Assembly (NCBI GenBank): GCA_021234155.1
Contig: JAJEKV010000049.1
Span: forward strand, 8,466,036-8,530,035
DNA length: 64,000 bases
Reading direction: 5' to 3'
Origin: Isoetes taiwanensis
Taxonomy: Eukaryota > Streptophyta > Lycopodiopsida > Isoetales > Isoetaceae
How positions within the stretch are numbered: the stretch's first letter is position 1; each line of letters starts with the position of its first letter. The position numbers and the translations under genes are program-made. The notes below the pieces were generated by a model. The model saw nothing but the letters and a program-made list of their open reading frames with translations, searched no databases and was not told the origin of the DNA. Of this stretch, positions 20,727-31,613 are shown in pieces.

Positions 20727-20882
20727 GTATATAGTACCAACTATATATCATGGAAGAGAATTATTCAAATTTATATTGGCATTATGTATTGAATTGATAC
20801 AATAAACAGTAATCACATCACGAGTGATAACCATGGTTTAAAACAACAGTGATTTCAAATGCAAAATACATAACACAATAAT

Positions 20883-21413
20883 CTAGGAGCTGGGTCCCTC
20901 GTCTTCGTCCATTGGCTGAGGAGGTGGACGGTAACGCATCAAAGTGGCGCTAGGGCTAGCAGAGAGGGCGGCTCGAGCTGCTGCCTCAGGTGGTAAGCAA
21001 GTAGCCAGAGGTGCCGCCACAAGGAGGCGCATGTTAGCGCAGCCCGCCACGTCCCCCAACGCTGCTATAGCCAAATCTCTACGGACCAAAGTAATGGTGG
21101 TGACGTGATAGTCAATCTTCTTATGGCCCGCTGAAGTGGATATGGCTCGGAGCGCCCACCAAGAAGCTTCAGAAGAAGGCCCTAAGTTCTTGGAGAAAAA
21201 TAGCACCTCTCCTTGGTGGAAGGCTGAGAGAAATAATCGGGCCACATGGTTGCCCATTGCCCTAACCTGAGGGTCGGTGGAGGTCTCCGCTTCTTTCTCC
21301 AAGTTGGTGGGGAGCTTCTCCTCCTCTTCTTCTTCCCTCTCATCCCTAAGGCTGACCTTGGTGTCCCAAAGGTCTTCCTCGTCTTGATCCACCTCTCCCA
21401 TAGTGATTTGCAA
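20883..21413 (-). CDS. Gypsy accessory ORF-C, unknown (possible histone-fold pattern)
   Basis: 176 residues. An acidic, Glu-rich N-terminus (about 1-45) is followed by MGNHVARLFLSAFHQGE, EASWWALRAISTSAG and TTITLVRRDLAIAALGD, with a Pro/Ala-rich tail ending in acidic residues. The third block has the shape of the histone loop-2/alpha-3 strand-and-helix (H2A: TRIVPRHIQLAVRND). The spacing to the second block also fits, but identity is weak. It is uninterrupted and starts 45 bases after ORF-B ends, so the accessory ORFs form a tight same-strand series. Confidence 0.45.
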   Translation of the reverse strand: MQITMGEVDQDEEDLWDTKVSLRDEREEEEEEKLPTNLEKEAETSTDPQVRAMGNHVARLFLSAFHQGEVLFFSKNLGPSSEASWWALRAISTSAGHKKIDYHVTTITLVRRDLAIAALGDVAGCANMRLLVAAPLATCLPPEAAARAALSASPSATLMRYRPPPQPMDEDEGPSS

Positions 21414-21458
21414 AGGCGGATCCGAGAGAAGAGACCGTGTCAGGTCCGCAAACTGCTC

Positions 21459-21818
21459 TTATGGAGGCTGGGGTGTGTCAGTTAGTAAGAACTGACGAAG
21501 TGACAGAAGAGTCTCAACGGGCTCTTGCTCTTCGGGCCGATATGCCAATAGGCTCTCTACTTGTGTAGGTTGCACAACCGGTGTGGTGAAGTCGATGAAG
21601 TCATCTTGGCAATACTCCGCAAGATCATAGAGAATCTCTATTTTCTTGCGGCGGACCCCAGTAAGAACGCGGTAGGCCCACATGATATCCTCAAAGATCA
21701 GGTACTCTTGGTCATTCAAGAGTACTGCAGGGAGAAGGTTTAGCCCTTCGAGCTTAAGGGCTTTCTGTCGGCTGGCAGGGGCTTCTGTAGCAAGTTCCTT
21801 CCATCTTACAAAATCCTG
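21459..21818 (-). pseudogene. Gypsy accessory ORF-B, 3' part (split by the copia element)
   Basis: The minus-strand frame continues from the copia target duplication: FVRWKELATEAP, then LLNDQEYLIFEDIMWAYRV, RRKKIEILYDLAEYCQ, ending in FLLTDTPQPP. It joins in phase with 35565-36094 when the copia element and one tcctg are removed, giving a protein of about 290 residues from the start at 36021. No family recognised. Confidence 0.75.
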
Positions 21819-22446
21819 TGTTAGATTAATGAACCCTTAGATAATTCCAATAGCAAGGATGAGACAAACACATGTAAAGTTTAACTCTCCATTCTAGACA
21901 ATAAAATATGTCTTAGTCTTTAAGTACAATAGAATCTAGCACCAAGGAAGCCAAGTTGTGGTCACTAATTCCTTTGTGCACTTATGAACTTCACACAAAA
22001 TCTAAATCAAGTTATGATCAATCAACCAAGCTAGTATGGCCATATTCCGGCATTCCTAGATCTTGATCCGCCTGATTGTCCACACCTTCCTCTGTAGATT
22101 GTGCGTCCCCTTATACTGGAAAGTCTACCGACTTGCCTAAAGATACGGAGTAGATAGGTCTTGCCGTCCATAAATTTAGGTTTCCCAAAATATCCGTTGA
22201 CTTTGACTTCCAAAACCCTAAACCTGCGGGCTGGGGGTATCTGACGTTTTCTGGCGGGTGTAGCAACGTCCGGGTAGTACCAGCCCACCAACCTAATTTT
22301 TTCAAGTATTGACTTCATACTTCCTTATTGACCTACTGCCACTGCTTCTCATAGATCAATATTGCATATGACTTCATGGACCTGCACAATCTTATCATGC
22401 AACATTGTTAAACAATGCATATAATATAACCTGACATATCTTCACA
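21819..22446 (-). repeat. 3' LTR of the copia element
   Basis: Plus-strand view starts TGTTAGATTAATGAACCC and ends 'gacatatcttcaca' (TG...CA). The purine-rich stretch complementary to 22447-22456 (GAAGGAGGA on the minus strand) is the polypurine tract next to it. Confidence 0.96.
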
Positions 22447-22453
22447 TCCTCCT

Positions 22454-23820
22454 TCATGTTATATTTATATGCATTATTTTGCCTTTCAGATAATTAAACC
22501 TCCGTTCTGCCAGTGACTTTGTAAGTATATCTGCTAGTTGCTCTTCTGTTCTTAAATATAACATACTTACCAATTTCTTTCTGACAGCATCTCTAATAAA
22601 GTGCATTTCTAGTTCTATATGTTTAGTTGGATTTTTTGACAATGCTATACAACTTGTACTGTCTGACCAAACTTTTGTAGCCAATGGTTGCTCAAACCCT
22701 AGCTCTATAATCAGTCTTCTTTCCCAAACGATCTCTTTTGAGCATAAAGTGGCAGCAGCATATTCTGCCTCTGCACTAGACATGGCTATGGCAGATTGTT
22801 TTTTGCATTTCCAGGATACGGGTGCACCTCCTAACATGACTAGATATCCTGAAGTTGATTTTCTGGTATCTACATCCCCTCCCCAATCTGCATCACAAAA
22901 ACCTTCAAGAATTAAATTATCTGTAGTGTATTTAATTCCTTCTTCAATAGTTCCCTTTAAATATCTTAGGACTCTTTTTGCAGCAGTCCAATGATCTCTA
23001 CCAGGATCAGTATTATATCTACTTAAGATATTAACACTATGTGCAATATCAGGCCTTGTGCAATTGGCCACATATGCTAAGCATCCAATTAATGATCTGT
23101 ATGGTACTGCTTGCATCTCCTCTCTTTCAATTTCATCTTTTGGACACATGCTCTCAGACAATTTACAACTAGGTACTGCAGGAGTTTTGCAAGCTTTACA
23201 ATCTTGCATATTAAATTTCTTCAACATGTCTAGAATTTGTTTCTTTTGAGTAAGCATTATTATGCCTTCTGCTCTATTTCTGCTCATTTCAACTCCTAGG
23301 AAGTTCTTCAACTCACCTAAGTCAGTCATTTCAAATCTTTGTCTTAGCAATTCCTTGCACATATTCAAGCAAGTTGTCCCTTTTGCTACCATAATATTAT
23401 CATCAACATACAATGCTATGATACACCATTCTTCCCCATGCTGGAATTTATACAGATTTCCATCATTATCTAATTTAATAAATTCATGCTCTCGTAGAAA
23501 CCCATCCATACACTTATACCATTCACGAGGAGACTGTTTCAACCCATATACTGCTCTATTGAGCTTCCAAACTTTGTCAATTCCCTGCTCAAACTCGAGC
23601 CCGCTTCATAAAGATTTCTTCTTCTAAGGTTGCATTCAAAAATGCGCCTTTTTACATCCATATGATGTACTTCTAAATCACAAGCATTTGCAATTGCCAA
23701 TAACATCCTAATGCTATTCATTTTCACTAATGGAGAGAAGGTTTCATCAAAGTCCCCGACCTTTTTCTGAGAACCCTTGGGCAAACAATCGGCTTTGTAT
23801 CTAGGTGTCTTCCCATCCAC
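22454..23820 (-). CDS. Copia reverse transcriptase and RNase H
   Basis: The main frame is 22454-23542 (362 residues), with the RT active site LYVDDNIMVA, then LTQKKQILDMLKKF, ADWGGDVDTRKSTSGY, MSSAEAEYAAA and the terminal LADILTKSL of copia RNase H. The N-terminal RT part is in another phase at 23539-23820 (DETFSPLVKMNSIRMLLA, corresponding to the YxxTFSPVxxxxSIR motif). One frameshift near 23540-23600 separates the two. Retrotransposon replication enzyme; inactive without repair of the shift. Confidence 0.95.
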
Positions 23821-24592
23821 ACCTTTTTTTTATTCTAATAGCCACTTGTTACCTACAATATTTTTCCCACAAGGTCTATCAACAAGCTCATATGTTTTAG
23901 TATTATGAAATGAATCCATCTCCTCATTCATAGCGTTTATCCATTTACCTTTCTCTCTTGAGTTTAATACATCTTCATATGTATTTGGGATTTCGGATCT
24001 AAGTGGGCTAAAATCTCAAATACACTATCCAATTCACCTTCTATATTCTGAATTCTTTTACTCTTACCTCGAGTTGTTCGACCATGGACTAAGGGATCAA
24101 TTTTTATATTTGCTTGTTGCGCCTTCTCTACTTCAAGAGCTCTTTTCTTCTTTTTGAGGTAAGTCAACAATAGTTACTGTGCTCGGATGGCTCAAATTGA
24201 ACTCGGATTTGGCAAATGCACTTCTTCAATCACCTCCTCCTTCATTAATGTTCTCCTCCGCACCACCGATTTGATTTGCTGATCATCTAATATATCATCA
24301 TCATTATCAATCATTTTGATATTAGTCATATCATTTTCAAGATTATCTCGATTAATTATGCTTTCAAAGAACCTCCTTCTCGCTTTATTCTCCTTGATCA
24401 GCACTTTATAAACCCCGAGATTCATCAAAGGTTACATCTCTACTTACCACAATTTTTCTAGTGCTTGGATTATATAACCTAAATGCCTTAGATTGTTTGT
24501 CATATCCAACTAGATATGTAATCATGGCTCATCTAATTTCTTCCCAGCTCTTCAGAATATGAGTGTATGCTAAGCACCCATATATTCTTAGC
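23821..24592 (-). pseudogene. Copia linker between integrase and RT, frame-broken
   Basis: Short minus-strand frames include RTTRGKSKRIQN, GVYKVLIKENKARRRF and acidic NDDDILDDQ stretches, typical of the poorly conserved region after copia integrase. Several frameshifts are present. No independent gene. Confidence 0.6.
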
Positions 24593-25016
24593 TTATTGTA
24601 CTCTATTGTTTTCCCCTGACCAAAGCATATCGGGATTGCCCCTTGTATACTTTACGGATGGCGGACTATTTTGAATCATGGCATTTGCTTGAACCGCCTC
24701 TTCCCATAGAAAATTTGGAAGCCCTGAGAATTTCAGCATACTTCTCACTGCATTGAGAAGAGTTCTATTCTTTCTTTCTGCAACTCCATTCTGTTGAGGT
24801 GAATATCTACATGTAAGTTGTCGTCTTATTCCCTTAAGTTTACAATATTGTTTAAACTCTCCTGACATAAATTCTCCACCCCTGTCAGACCTCAAACACT
24901 TGATTTTTCTGCCAGTTTCTGTCTCAACTTCATTTACATATTGTTTGAATACTTCCATTGCCTTATGTTTTGTCTTCAAGCAATATATGTGAGTATGTCT
25001 GCTAAAGTCGTCAATT
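24593..25016 (-). pseudogene. Copia integrase, C-terminal half of the core
   Basis: Reads IDDFSRHTHIYCLKTKHKAM, then IKCLRSDRGGEFMS (second Asp), QLTCRYSPQQNGVAERKNRT (catalytic Glu) and LLNAVRSMLKF. The first codons (ATT GAC GAC) continue the half at 33182-33723, which ends in RYFMTL at the PAT insertion. The catalytic residues are preserved, but the gene is split by 8.2 kb. Confidence 0.93.
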
Positions 25017-25048
25017 CTGGGAAGGGACTCGCAATAGACACAAAACCG
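25017..25048 (-). repeat. Split direct repeat, left end (copy A1)
   Basis: The 28 bases gaagggactcgcaatagaca plus caaaaccg at 25021-25048 are identical to 25908-25935. The left end of the element lies just before them. Confidence 0.9.
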
Positions 25049-25769
25049 GCCCGATAGATAGGCTTGTCATTCATCACAGCAGCAGTATACAATGGTATGA
25101 AGAATATAGAGGGATAGCCGACCATAGGAACAATATCGGACTACCACACAAACAGAACATGCGCATAGGCAAGATAGAAGGATAATAGCGACAACTTCTC
25201 ATCGGGATGAAAAACCCCGCCCTTTCGGGTTTTCGAGGAAAACCCTAATGAGAAACGGTCGCCAATAGCCTTAAATGTGTTGCCTGGAGAACAAGAGGGT
25301 TGATGGCAAACGCGAATTAAGCAGGACCCCCGAAGACGGCGAAACCGCAGAGGTGGGAGGTGGAGAAGTGCAGGAATTGGGCCGTGGGTGAGAAGAAAAG
25401 AACCGGACCCCCGAAAACGACGAAAGCCTGCAAGCACCACAAAAACCCCTAAAAACACCCGTGAAAAGGTTAGAAAAACAACATGCCTAGCGCCGAGAAA
25501 CCATCCCGTATCAAGAAGGTGCCAAATATGAGCAGAAAAGAACACAACAAAAAGAAATAGCATCACCCCTAAGGTGGAAAGCATCACCCAACGGGTGGAA
25601 AACAATATGTGGAAACATGCAGCATCACCCGCAGATGGAAAAGAATGCGGCAAAATGCCGATGAAAAGAAACCATGATAAGAAGAACACTCAAAGGTGGA
25701 AAACAATAATATTGCATGAACAACAAATGTAAACAAAAAAAGACGCAGACCCCACATAACAGGGTGGGA
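25049..25769. other. Non-coding end segment between A1 and the internal B1A2 repeat
   Basis: About 720 bp with biased composition and open frames on the minus strand that show no motif. In split-direct-repeat elements this position is terminal non-coding sequence. Confidence 0.5.
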
Positions 25770-25935
25770 AGGGAGGGAAGCAACGGAAATAGAAGAAGGA
25801 GCTGCTGTGAGAAGACGCCGATAACCGAGCCGAAAGAGGAACGGTCCCCGAGATAGAAAGCCCTTCCTCGTATCGTCGATCCGATGGCTCCTGGATCGAT
25901 GCTTCTCGAAGGGACTCGCAATAGACACAAAACCG
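25770..25935 (-). repeat. Internal junction repeat B1A2
   Basis: 25770-25903 parallels 33046-33181 (shared 'gaagcaacggaaatagaaga', 'aggagctgctgtgagaagac', 'gccgaaagaggaacggtcc', 'gtcgatccgatggct'). It is followed after a few bases by the 28-bp copy of the left end. The fused order equals what a circularised element would show at its junction. Confidence 0.92.
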
Positions 25936-25959
25936 CCGACTACCGCAGAACTTCCTTAA

Positions 25960-26950
25960 CTATAAGCCGAAATCACCGAAACCTCCAAGTGTTGAGTAGG
26001 GTCGCGGGCTAACGAGCGAGAATGAGAAGAAGAAGAGCCAACGACCGGAACGCCAAGCAAAGATCATGTGGAACGCCACAAACTGCTTTACAATACCGTA
26101 GGCCGCGACGAGCGCGTAATGTGTACCATACCGAGAGGGATCCAAGCCGATAGCGCGAAGGCAATCCGTCCACCATACACGGGCAGTTGGATAGGATAAA
26201 GGACGCAATGAGGAAGGGGAAGAACTAAAAGCGCCCGCCGCTGACGCGAGGATCGAGGAGATGGTAAGAACCGTAGAAATCGGGGCTGGAGGATAGTGAC
26301 CGGCAGTTACGACGGCAAGCGGCTAAGGAAATCGTGATGGTCAGCGAAAGCAAGTTGGTCACGCTTTAGAACGGGCGAATAAGAACATCAACGTGAGATA
26401 AGGAAAAAGAAAGATCACGCCAATTGAGAGCCAGGCTCCTGGAATGCGAAAAAGCGCAAAGGAAAGCACGACGAGATACGGGCGCTGGGCCAACGAGGAA
26501 AAGGAGCCGAGGGATGCTGCGGCGGAGAACGATAGAACGCATATGCCGAGGCGAGAGGAAGAAAGGTACGAGGAGGGCGGCCCGACGAAAAGAGGACCGA
26601 CGAGCCAAAGATGGTAAAGGTAAAACTAAGGAGAGGGAAGGTTGAAAATTTGATGGAAAAGGAGATGGTCACCGAGGTCGGGCAAATCCATGAGGGCTTA
26701 CATCTGAGGGTGATGAAGAGCGGCAAAAAATGCGGCAACGACAAAGGGAGAAGCAGGAAGATAAGAAACAGTATGTAAACGGCACCAAATAACAAACCGG
26801 CGGAACATAGCAAAATAAGCCGTAAGAGTAGAGGGAGCGCGAGAGGAAAAGACCAGAGGCAAAGTCGAAAGGAACAAGGGGACCTCCTGAGGAGTGAGTA
26901 AGCGAAAAATAGCTGCCAAAAACAACATAAAACCATGTTAACTTCATTCA
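25960..26950 (-). pseudogene. Tyrosine recombinase of the PAT-like element
   Basis: Minus strand: 26928-26698 gives SRAPSTLTAYFAMFRRFVIW and ASPFVVAAFFAAL, an N-terminal SAM-like core-binding domain. About 26.4 kb gives LNWRDLSFSL, the LxWxD box. 26208-25960 gives YPTARVWWTDCLRAIGLD and SRYGTHYALV, then WRSGRWLFF, which follows the HxLR...GxW region with the catalytic Arg. That Arg box is disturbed by a frameshift (HYALV instead of HSLR). The frames shift several times, so the enzyme is dead in this copy. It starts where the RNase H frame ends. Confidence 0.82.
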
Positions 26951-27726
26951 AATTGACAACGAAAAACATAAAGAGCTACATGACGCCGACACCCAATAAA
27001 CGAGGCCGACATATGAGGTAATAAAGCCAATGAAAATGCATCAAAAAACATAACATCCTTAATAAAAGATGCCCATGCCGCTCCCGTCCAGAGTAAGGGC
27101 CACCAAGGTGCAGAAGGCCAATGAAGAACCACGAGCGTAATACGAGCACGACACGCGGCCGCATGATGCAAAACGCGAGGAACGACTGAGGGCGGCGGAA
27201 AACAAAAATTGTTAAAGAGGTGCCAATCATAAGTAAAAGCATCAGGGGGAATGCGATGTGGATATGCGAACCGAGTATTATAAACGGGAAGCTTGTGGTT
27301 AAGGGGAGAAGCAAAACGATCAACATGATGGGGGCCCCACAAAGAGTCAATATAGCGAAAACACCACGGGGCAAGTGCAAACTCATCAGATTGAGGAAGG
27401 CGAGAAAGATAATCAGCCCACTCGTTTTGGGAGCGCGGAATCCACACAGGTTCTAAGGAGATGAAAAAATGAAAACAAAGGAGGAAGATTTCCAAGGTGA
27501 GAAAATGAATATCGGGCGAAGAAGAACCCCCTTTCGGGAGAATGGTTGCAACATTTAAATTATCGCCACGAACAGTGACGAGACGGGTATGGAGGAAAGG
27601 CAAGGCCGAGCGCAAAACCTGATAGAAAGCCAAGAGTTCGCGCCAAGTGGAAGAACGAGAAAGGTCCGACTCGGAAAAAAGGCCAACAAAATCCGGGGTC
27701 CGACCCGGGAGAAGGAGCCAAACCAA
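26944..27726 (-). CDS. RNase H and distal domain of the PAT-like element
   Basis: 260 residues: SSTWRELLAFYQVLRSA and VTVRGDNLNVATILPKGGSS, then WIPRSQNEWADYLSRLP (RNase H), then DSLWGPHHVDRFASPLNHKL, DAFTYDWHLFNNF and LHWPSAPWWPLLW. The WGPHxVDRFAS and AFTxDW blocks follow RNase H in DIRS/PAT elements and are not found in LTR elements. This is the best preserved frame of the element. It overlaps the recombinase start by a few bases. Confidence 0.88.
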   Translation of the reverse strand: MVWLLLPGRTPDFVGLFSESDLSRSSTWRELLAFYQVLRSALPFLHTRLVTVRGDNLNVATILPKGGSSSPDIHFLTLEIFLLCFHFFISLEPVWIPRSQNEWADYLSRLPQSDEFALAPWCFRYIDSLWGPHHVDRFASPLNHKLPVYNTRFAYPHRIPPDAFTYDWHLFNNFCFPPPSVVPRVLHHAAACRARITLVVLHWPSAPWWPLLWTGAAWASFIKDVMFFDAFSLALLPHMSASFIGCRRHVALYVFRCQFE

Positions 27727-28330
27727 AAAAGAATCCGGCCGAAACCAAGGACGGCGGAAGGACGCGCGGCTGAGGAAATAGGGGCTTAAAACTCAAAGAA
27801 GAGGCGATAGATTCCCATAACACAATTTCCATACCAACCAAAGAGGACAAAGAAATAGGAGCATCCCAAGGAGAAGGTCAAAGAAGACGATAGGAAAAGA
27901 AGGTTAAAGCGAAACAAGGGAACCAAAACAATGCGAAGGATTGGAGAAAACCCAAGAAGCTGCAAGGTGACGGGATGTAAGACGAGAGGAGGAAAGAAGG
28001 GAAGAGGAAAGGCGAAAAAACTTGGCAATTTCCTGAAGAAAGGCAAATAATCATAGATACATCAAGGAGAAAACCAAGGAAAATAACGGCGTGACAAACA
28101 CGCATTTACATTTAGGCCAAAGAATGAGAAACCCGCAGATTGCAAATCGGAAATGATGCGATATTGAAGAGAACAAGGGTCATCTTTGGCCGAAGTTAAA
28201 CGAAAAATCATCCATATAAGGAGTGCAACGGATAATCGGGCGGCAAATGGCGGACTAGTGGGCGATTAATTTGGTGAAGACCAAGGGAGGCAAGACCAAA
28301 AGGAAGCATGGTGAAGACAAAAATTGGTAC
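27727..28330 (-). pseudogene. Reverse transcriptase of the PAT-like element, frame-broken
   Basis: Minus-strand readings across frames give FTMLPFGLAS, then FTKL, then a YMDD box (YMDDFSF) and FLGFLLDVSMIICLSS, the order of DIRS-type RT (PFGL, FTK, YxDD, LGF). At least two frameshifts and internal stops are present. Continuous with the RNase H frame downstream. Confidence 0.72.
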
Positions 28331-29350
28331 TCAAACCCAAAACCCAAAAAGTGTGATGAGGAGGCCGATAGGAACATGATGGTAAACGGATTCAGATCTA
28401 AGGTAAAGAGAAAATCCCGGGTTGAAGGATAGCCAAAGCATCGAGGAGGAAAAAAAGAAGAAACGGAAAAGAGGAGTTAAGATAGCGCCAAAAATCAAAC
28501 GGAACTTATGGTCGCTTTGGGCAATGAAGAAAGGGGAAGAGGGAACCGCAAGACCAAGACGCGAAAAGGTCCCGGATGGCGCGAAGGAAAAGGAATATGC
28601 AAGGATAGAAAGAAAGGTTGGGGCAAAAAAAATGGTTGAGGTGGAGGACCCTGGCCCAAAGAGCATAGCCAACCGATCCAAGACAATACCGGGAGGATTG
28701 GCGTAAATAGAGAAAAAGGTAACCCATAAGCAAGAAGACTTAAAACTCAAGGTAGCATAATAGAATGTGGAGCCAATCGGATCAAAGGGAAGATGGGGCA
28801 AAGAAGAGGAAAAAACTTGACAATCGTTAAAATAGGAAAATAATATCCTTTATTAATGATCAAAAGGAAATACAACACATAGTGAAAATCAATAAAACCC
28901 TCACGAAGACCAATGTGGAGGCGTAGCGGGGAGGGGGGAAGGCGAATGTGGTGAAGAGGACAAAGCCATTAAAGGAAGGGTGAGGGGGATGAGACCAAAA
29001 GTGGAGGAGCATGGTGAAGACAAAAAAACAATACTCAAACCGAAAACCCAAAAAGTTGATGAAGAAGAGGAAAAAGGGCGATGATCGGAACATGATGGTA
29101 ACCGGGCGAATTTCCCGATGCGAGATCTAAGAAAAGTAAAGGAGAAAAATTGCAAAGGTTGAAGGATAAAGAACAAAGCATCTCCTCCGTCCGCCAAACG
29201 CTTACCTTCTTCCAAAGAACGAAAAATCGATCTGAAATACCCCCAAAATAGAGGCGCCAGAATCCATCGAAACCTGGGGTCCAAATCAAACTCACTTATG
29301 GAGTCACCCGGGCCAAAAGGCAGTCGAGCCCCGCCACAAGTCTTGGTCAA
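28331..29350 (-). pseudogene. RT N-terminal region, partly duplicated
   Basis: Two related blocks carry the same RT stretch: near 29280-28990 (SGNSPGYHHVPI..., FGFSVEYCFFVFTML) and near 28390-28280 (YHHVPI..., then FVFTMLPFGL). Nucleotide parallels include 'catggtgaagacaaaaa' and 'gaacatgatggtaa' in both. A partial duplication of RT cannot belong to a functional polyprotein, so this copy is rearranged. Confidence 0.65.
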
Positions 29351-30289
29351 AAACCGGGTCCGGTCAGATAACCATCGATGACCGAGGCCTCAAGGGTGGC
29401 GAAGCCTCACCGTAATTAACGCACGAGAAAAGGAGCAACAATGGAAGAGAAAAGAAGAGAAAAAGAGGGGCCAAAAAGAAAAAGAAAAGAAAAGAAAAGG
29501 AGCAAGAAAGGCCTGGAGACCAAAAGGAGAAAATAGCATAAACCAATAAAAACAACATGAGGAGAAACCAATCGGGTCCCAAGAACTGCTCAGCGAGGAA
29601 CCGCCCAGCAAAGACGAGCGAAGCAAGAAAAGCAAAAACTAAAACCCAACTCGAAAAAAACTGGCTATAAAGAACAAAAATAATGGAAAGAAGAACCCGC
29701 CCCGCCTACCAGAGGAAAACAAATCGCAAAAAATGAAAACCAGCCTACGAACGAAGTCGGGTCCCGCCCACCGGTGATCACTAAACAACAATGTGAAGAA
29801 AAGAAAGGAAAAGAAAAGAAAAAAAAAGAAAAAAAACCCAAGAAACAATAAGATGAAACCAATAAAAAAAAACATGAGAAGAAAGAAAAAACCAGACAAT
29901 AAAAACTAAAACCCAAGAAATGTCTATAAAGCCTAAAGAAGAAAAGAAAATGCAAAATGAATAAAAGCATCCCGCGAGTGAAAGGCACTGGAGAAAAATA
30001 GTAAAGAACAACAATAAGATGAAGAGGAAAAAAAACAATATAGAAAAAGAAAGAGAAAAGAAACAAAAAGCATCCGGCATTAGTAAAGCGTCATAGAGAG
30101 CAGCACGAAAAACACAATATAGAAAAGAAAGAGAAGGGAAACACGGTACGACAGAGTAGAATAACAATGGCGATTGCAAGAAACCCACAACGTAAACCAA
30201 AAAACGAAAAGAAAAACACGGCCAAAACCATAAACCGAAAACATAATCCAAATAGCCCAACAACCGTAGAGTAGTGCAGAGCAACGAGA
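29351..30289. other. Extremely purine-rich strand, low complexity
   Basis: The plus strand is dominated by AAAG/GAAAA runs. The long open frames on the minus strand (Phe/Leu/Ser rich) are a composition effect. Short duplicated blocks ('aaaccaataaaaa', 'acatgagaag') recur. Corresponds to the 5' half of the PAT-like element. Confidence 0.65.
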
Positions 30290-30840
30290 AAAAGACAGGG
30301 GAAAAGAGAAAAACCGAAACCACCATGGGAAAACACCAACATTACCAGATGAGGCTACATAGAAAAAACCCACATGGGCAAGTCATGAAAAACGGAGACG
30401 TAAAAAAGTATCCTGAACCCAAGCAAGAACCCCCGACAAAGCCCTTAGTGACATCGAGATCCCAAAGAAAACACAATTGCCAAGGAGAAAAATCCGAAAC
30501 CATGCTGGGAGAACACGAAATCTAGAAGAGCATGCCACATATAAAAGACCCAATCAAAAGATATAAAAGGAATAGATAAAAAGATATACCCAATGCACAA
30601 TGCCACCACAAAATCCCCTAGGTGCAACGATATCCAATAAAAAACCACAATTGCAAAGGAAAAAAATCCGAAACCACTATGGGAAAATACAAAAGTGAGA
30701 AATCAAGGCACGTATAAAGAATCCATGGGCATGGGCAATTAGAACGAAAAACGTAAAAAGATCATAAGAAAGGATACCCATAACCAAATGAGAACCATAT
30801 GACAAAAAACCTTAAATGCCGTATACAGAATACCAACAAT
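30290..30840. repeat. About 180-bp tandem repeats inside the PAT-like element
   Basis: The phrase AAACCGAAACCACCATGGGA / AAATCCGAAACCATGCTGGG / AAATCCGAAACCACTATGGG recurs at about 30309, 30489 and 30666, a spacing near 180 bp. Other shared words include 'acacaattgccaaggagaaa' versus 'ccacaattgcaaaggaaaaa'. Copies are diverged. Confidence 0.72.
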
Positions 30841-31034
30841 AAATGAAACGGGAACCCCCAACATGGCACAAAGAAAAGCACATAAAACCCATATGAAAAT
30901 TGCATTATGCGCATGTTAAAGGTGCAAAAAACATGAAAAAGACAAATGTTTTATTCAAGATTATTCATCCAAAGGTGTCAACATCTAGAAAAGGCCAAAA
31001 ACTGAGCAAAACCGTGGTCCCGAGGCAAGGACAA

Positions 31035-31613
31035 TCACGCAATGATTCCCAACGAGATCGCCGGATAAGTGGGAAGAAACTGCGGGGGGTACTCCGTCAT
31101 AATGAGAAAAAATTCACGCAACTGAATCGGGCGCAAAGATGTAAAACCCCAAAGCAAAATGACGTCCCCCAAGAAACGAGCACGAGCGGGGTCGAGAAGC
31201 TTATAGGAGCGAAAAACTCGACGGACAGAAGGAGAAAAAGCGGCATAGAGACGAAGCGCCCGGAAGAACTCAGCAGGCCAGTCAACGTCCGCCCGTGCAA
31301 CCTGTAATGCATTGCTAGCGGAGGGATGCAAAGCATGCAAATGAGAGGTATAAAGGTGGTGAGTAGTCATCGGAATCTCAGGAGGTGCAAACGGAGGGAA
31401 AAATCCAAGAGGGAACATCTGAGTGGAGCAAAGGGGGCAAGGGAACGGCATCGGAGGCCGAAAAGAAACAACCAAGGAACGGAAACGATAGGGGAAACAA
31501 AATCCGGTGGAAAAGGAGCAATGGCAGAAGAGATTAAAAAGGGAACGAACAGGAACAAGAAGAAAAAACGAACGGCCAGAAACCTCATGCAAGCAGGATG
31601 AAAAGAGAAGCAT
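31035..31613 (-). CDS. Open frame in the gag position of the PAT-like element, unrecognised
   Basis: 192 residues on the coding strand, upstream of RT. The second half has mixed composition (RADVDWPAEFFRALRLYAAF, VRRVFRSYKLLDPARARFLG), unlike the surrounding low-complexity frames. It could be a gag or capsid-like ORF by position only. No zinc knuckle or other motif is clear. Confidence 0.3.
   Translation of the reverse strand: MLLFSSCLHEVSGRSFFLLVPVRSLFNLFCHCSFSTGFCFPYRFRSLVVSFRPPMPFPCPLCSTQMFPLGFFPPFAPPEIPMTTHHLYTSHLHALHPSASNALQVARADVDWPAEFFRALRLYAAFSPSVRRVFRSYKLLDPARARFLGDVILLWGFTSLRPIQLREFFLIMTEYPPQFLPTYPAISLGIIA

Noticed and set aside
28422-28706. Lys/Glu-rich plus-strand frames across 26.4-32.1 kb
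   Set aside because: Produced by the purine-rich strand; complementary to the RT region or to low-complexity sequence, with no motif.
29639-30373. Long hydrophobic minus-strand frames resembling membrane proteins
   Set aside because: Phe/Leu/Ser-rich reading of a pyrimidine-rich strand, present in several phases at once; a composition effect.
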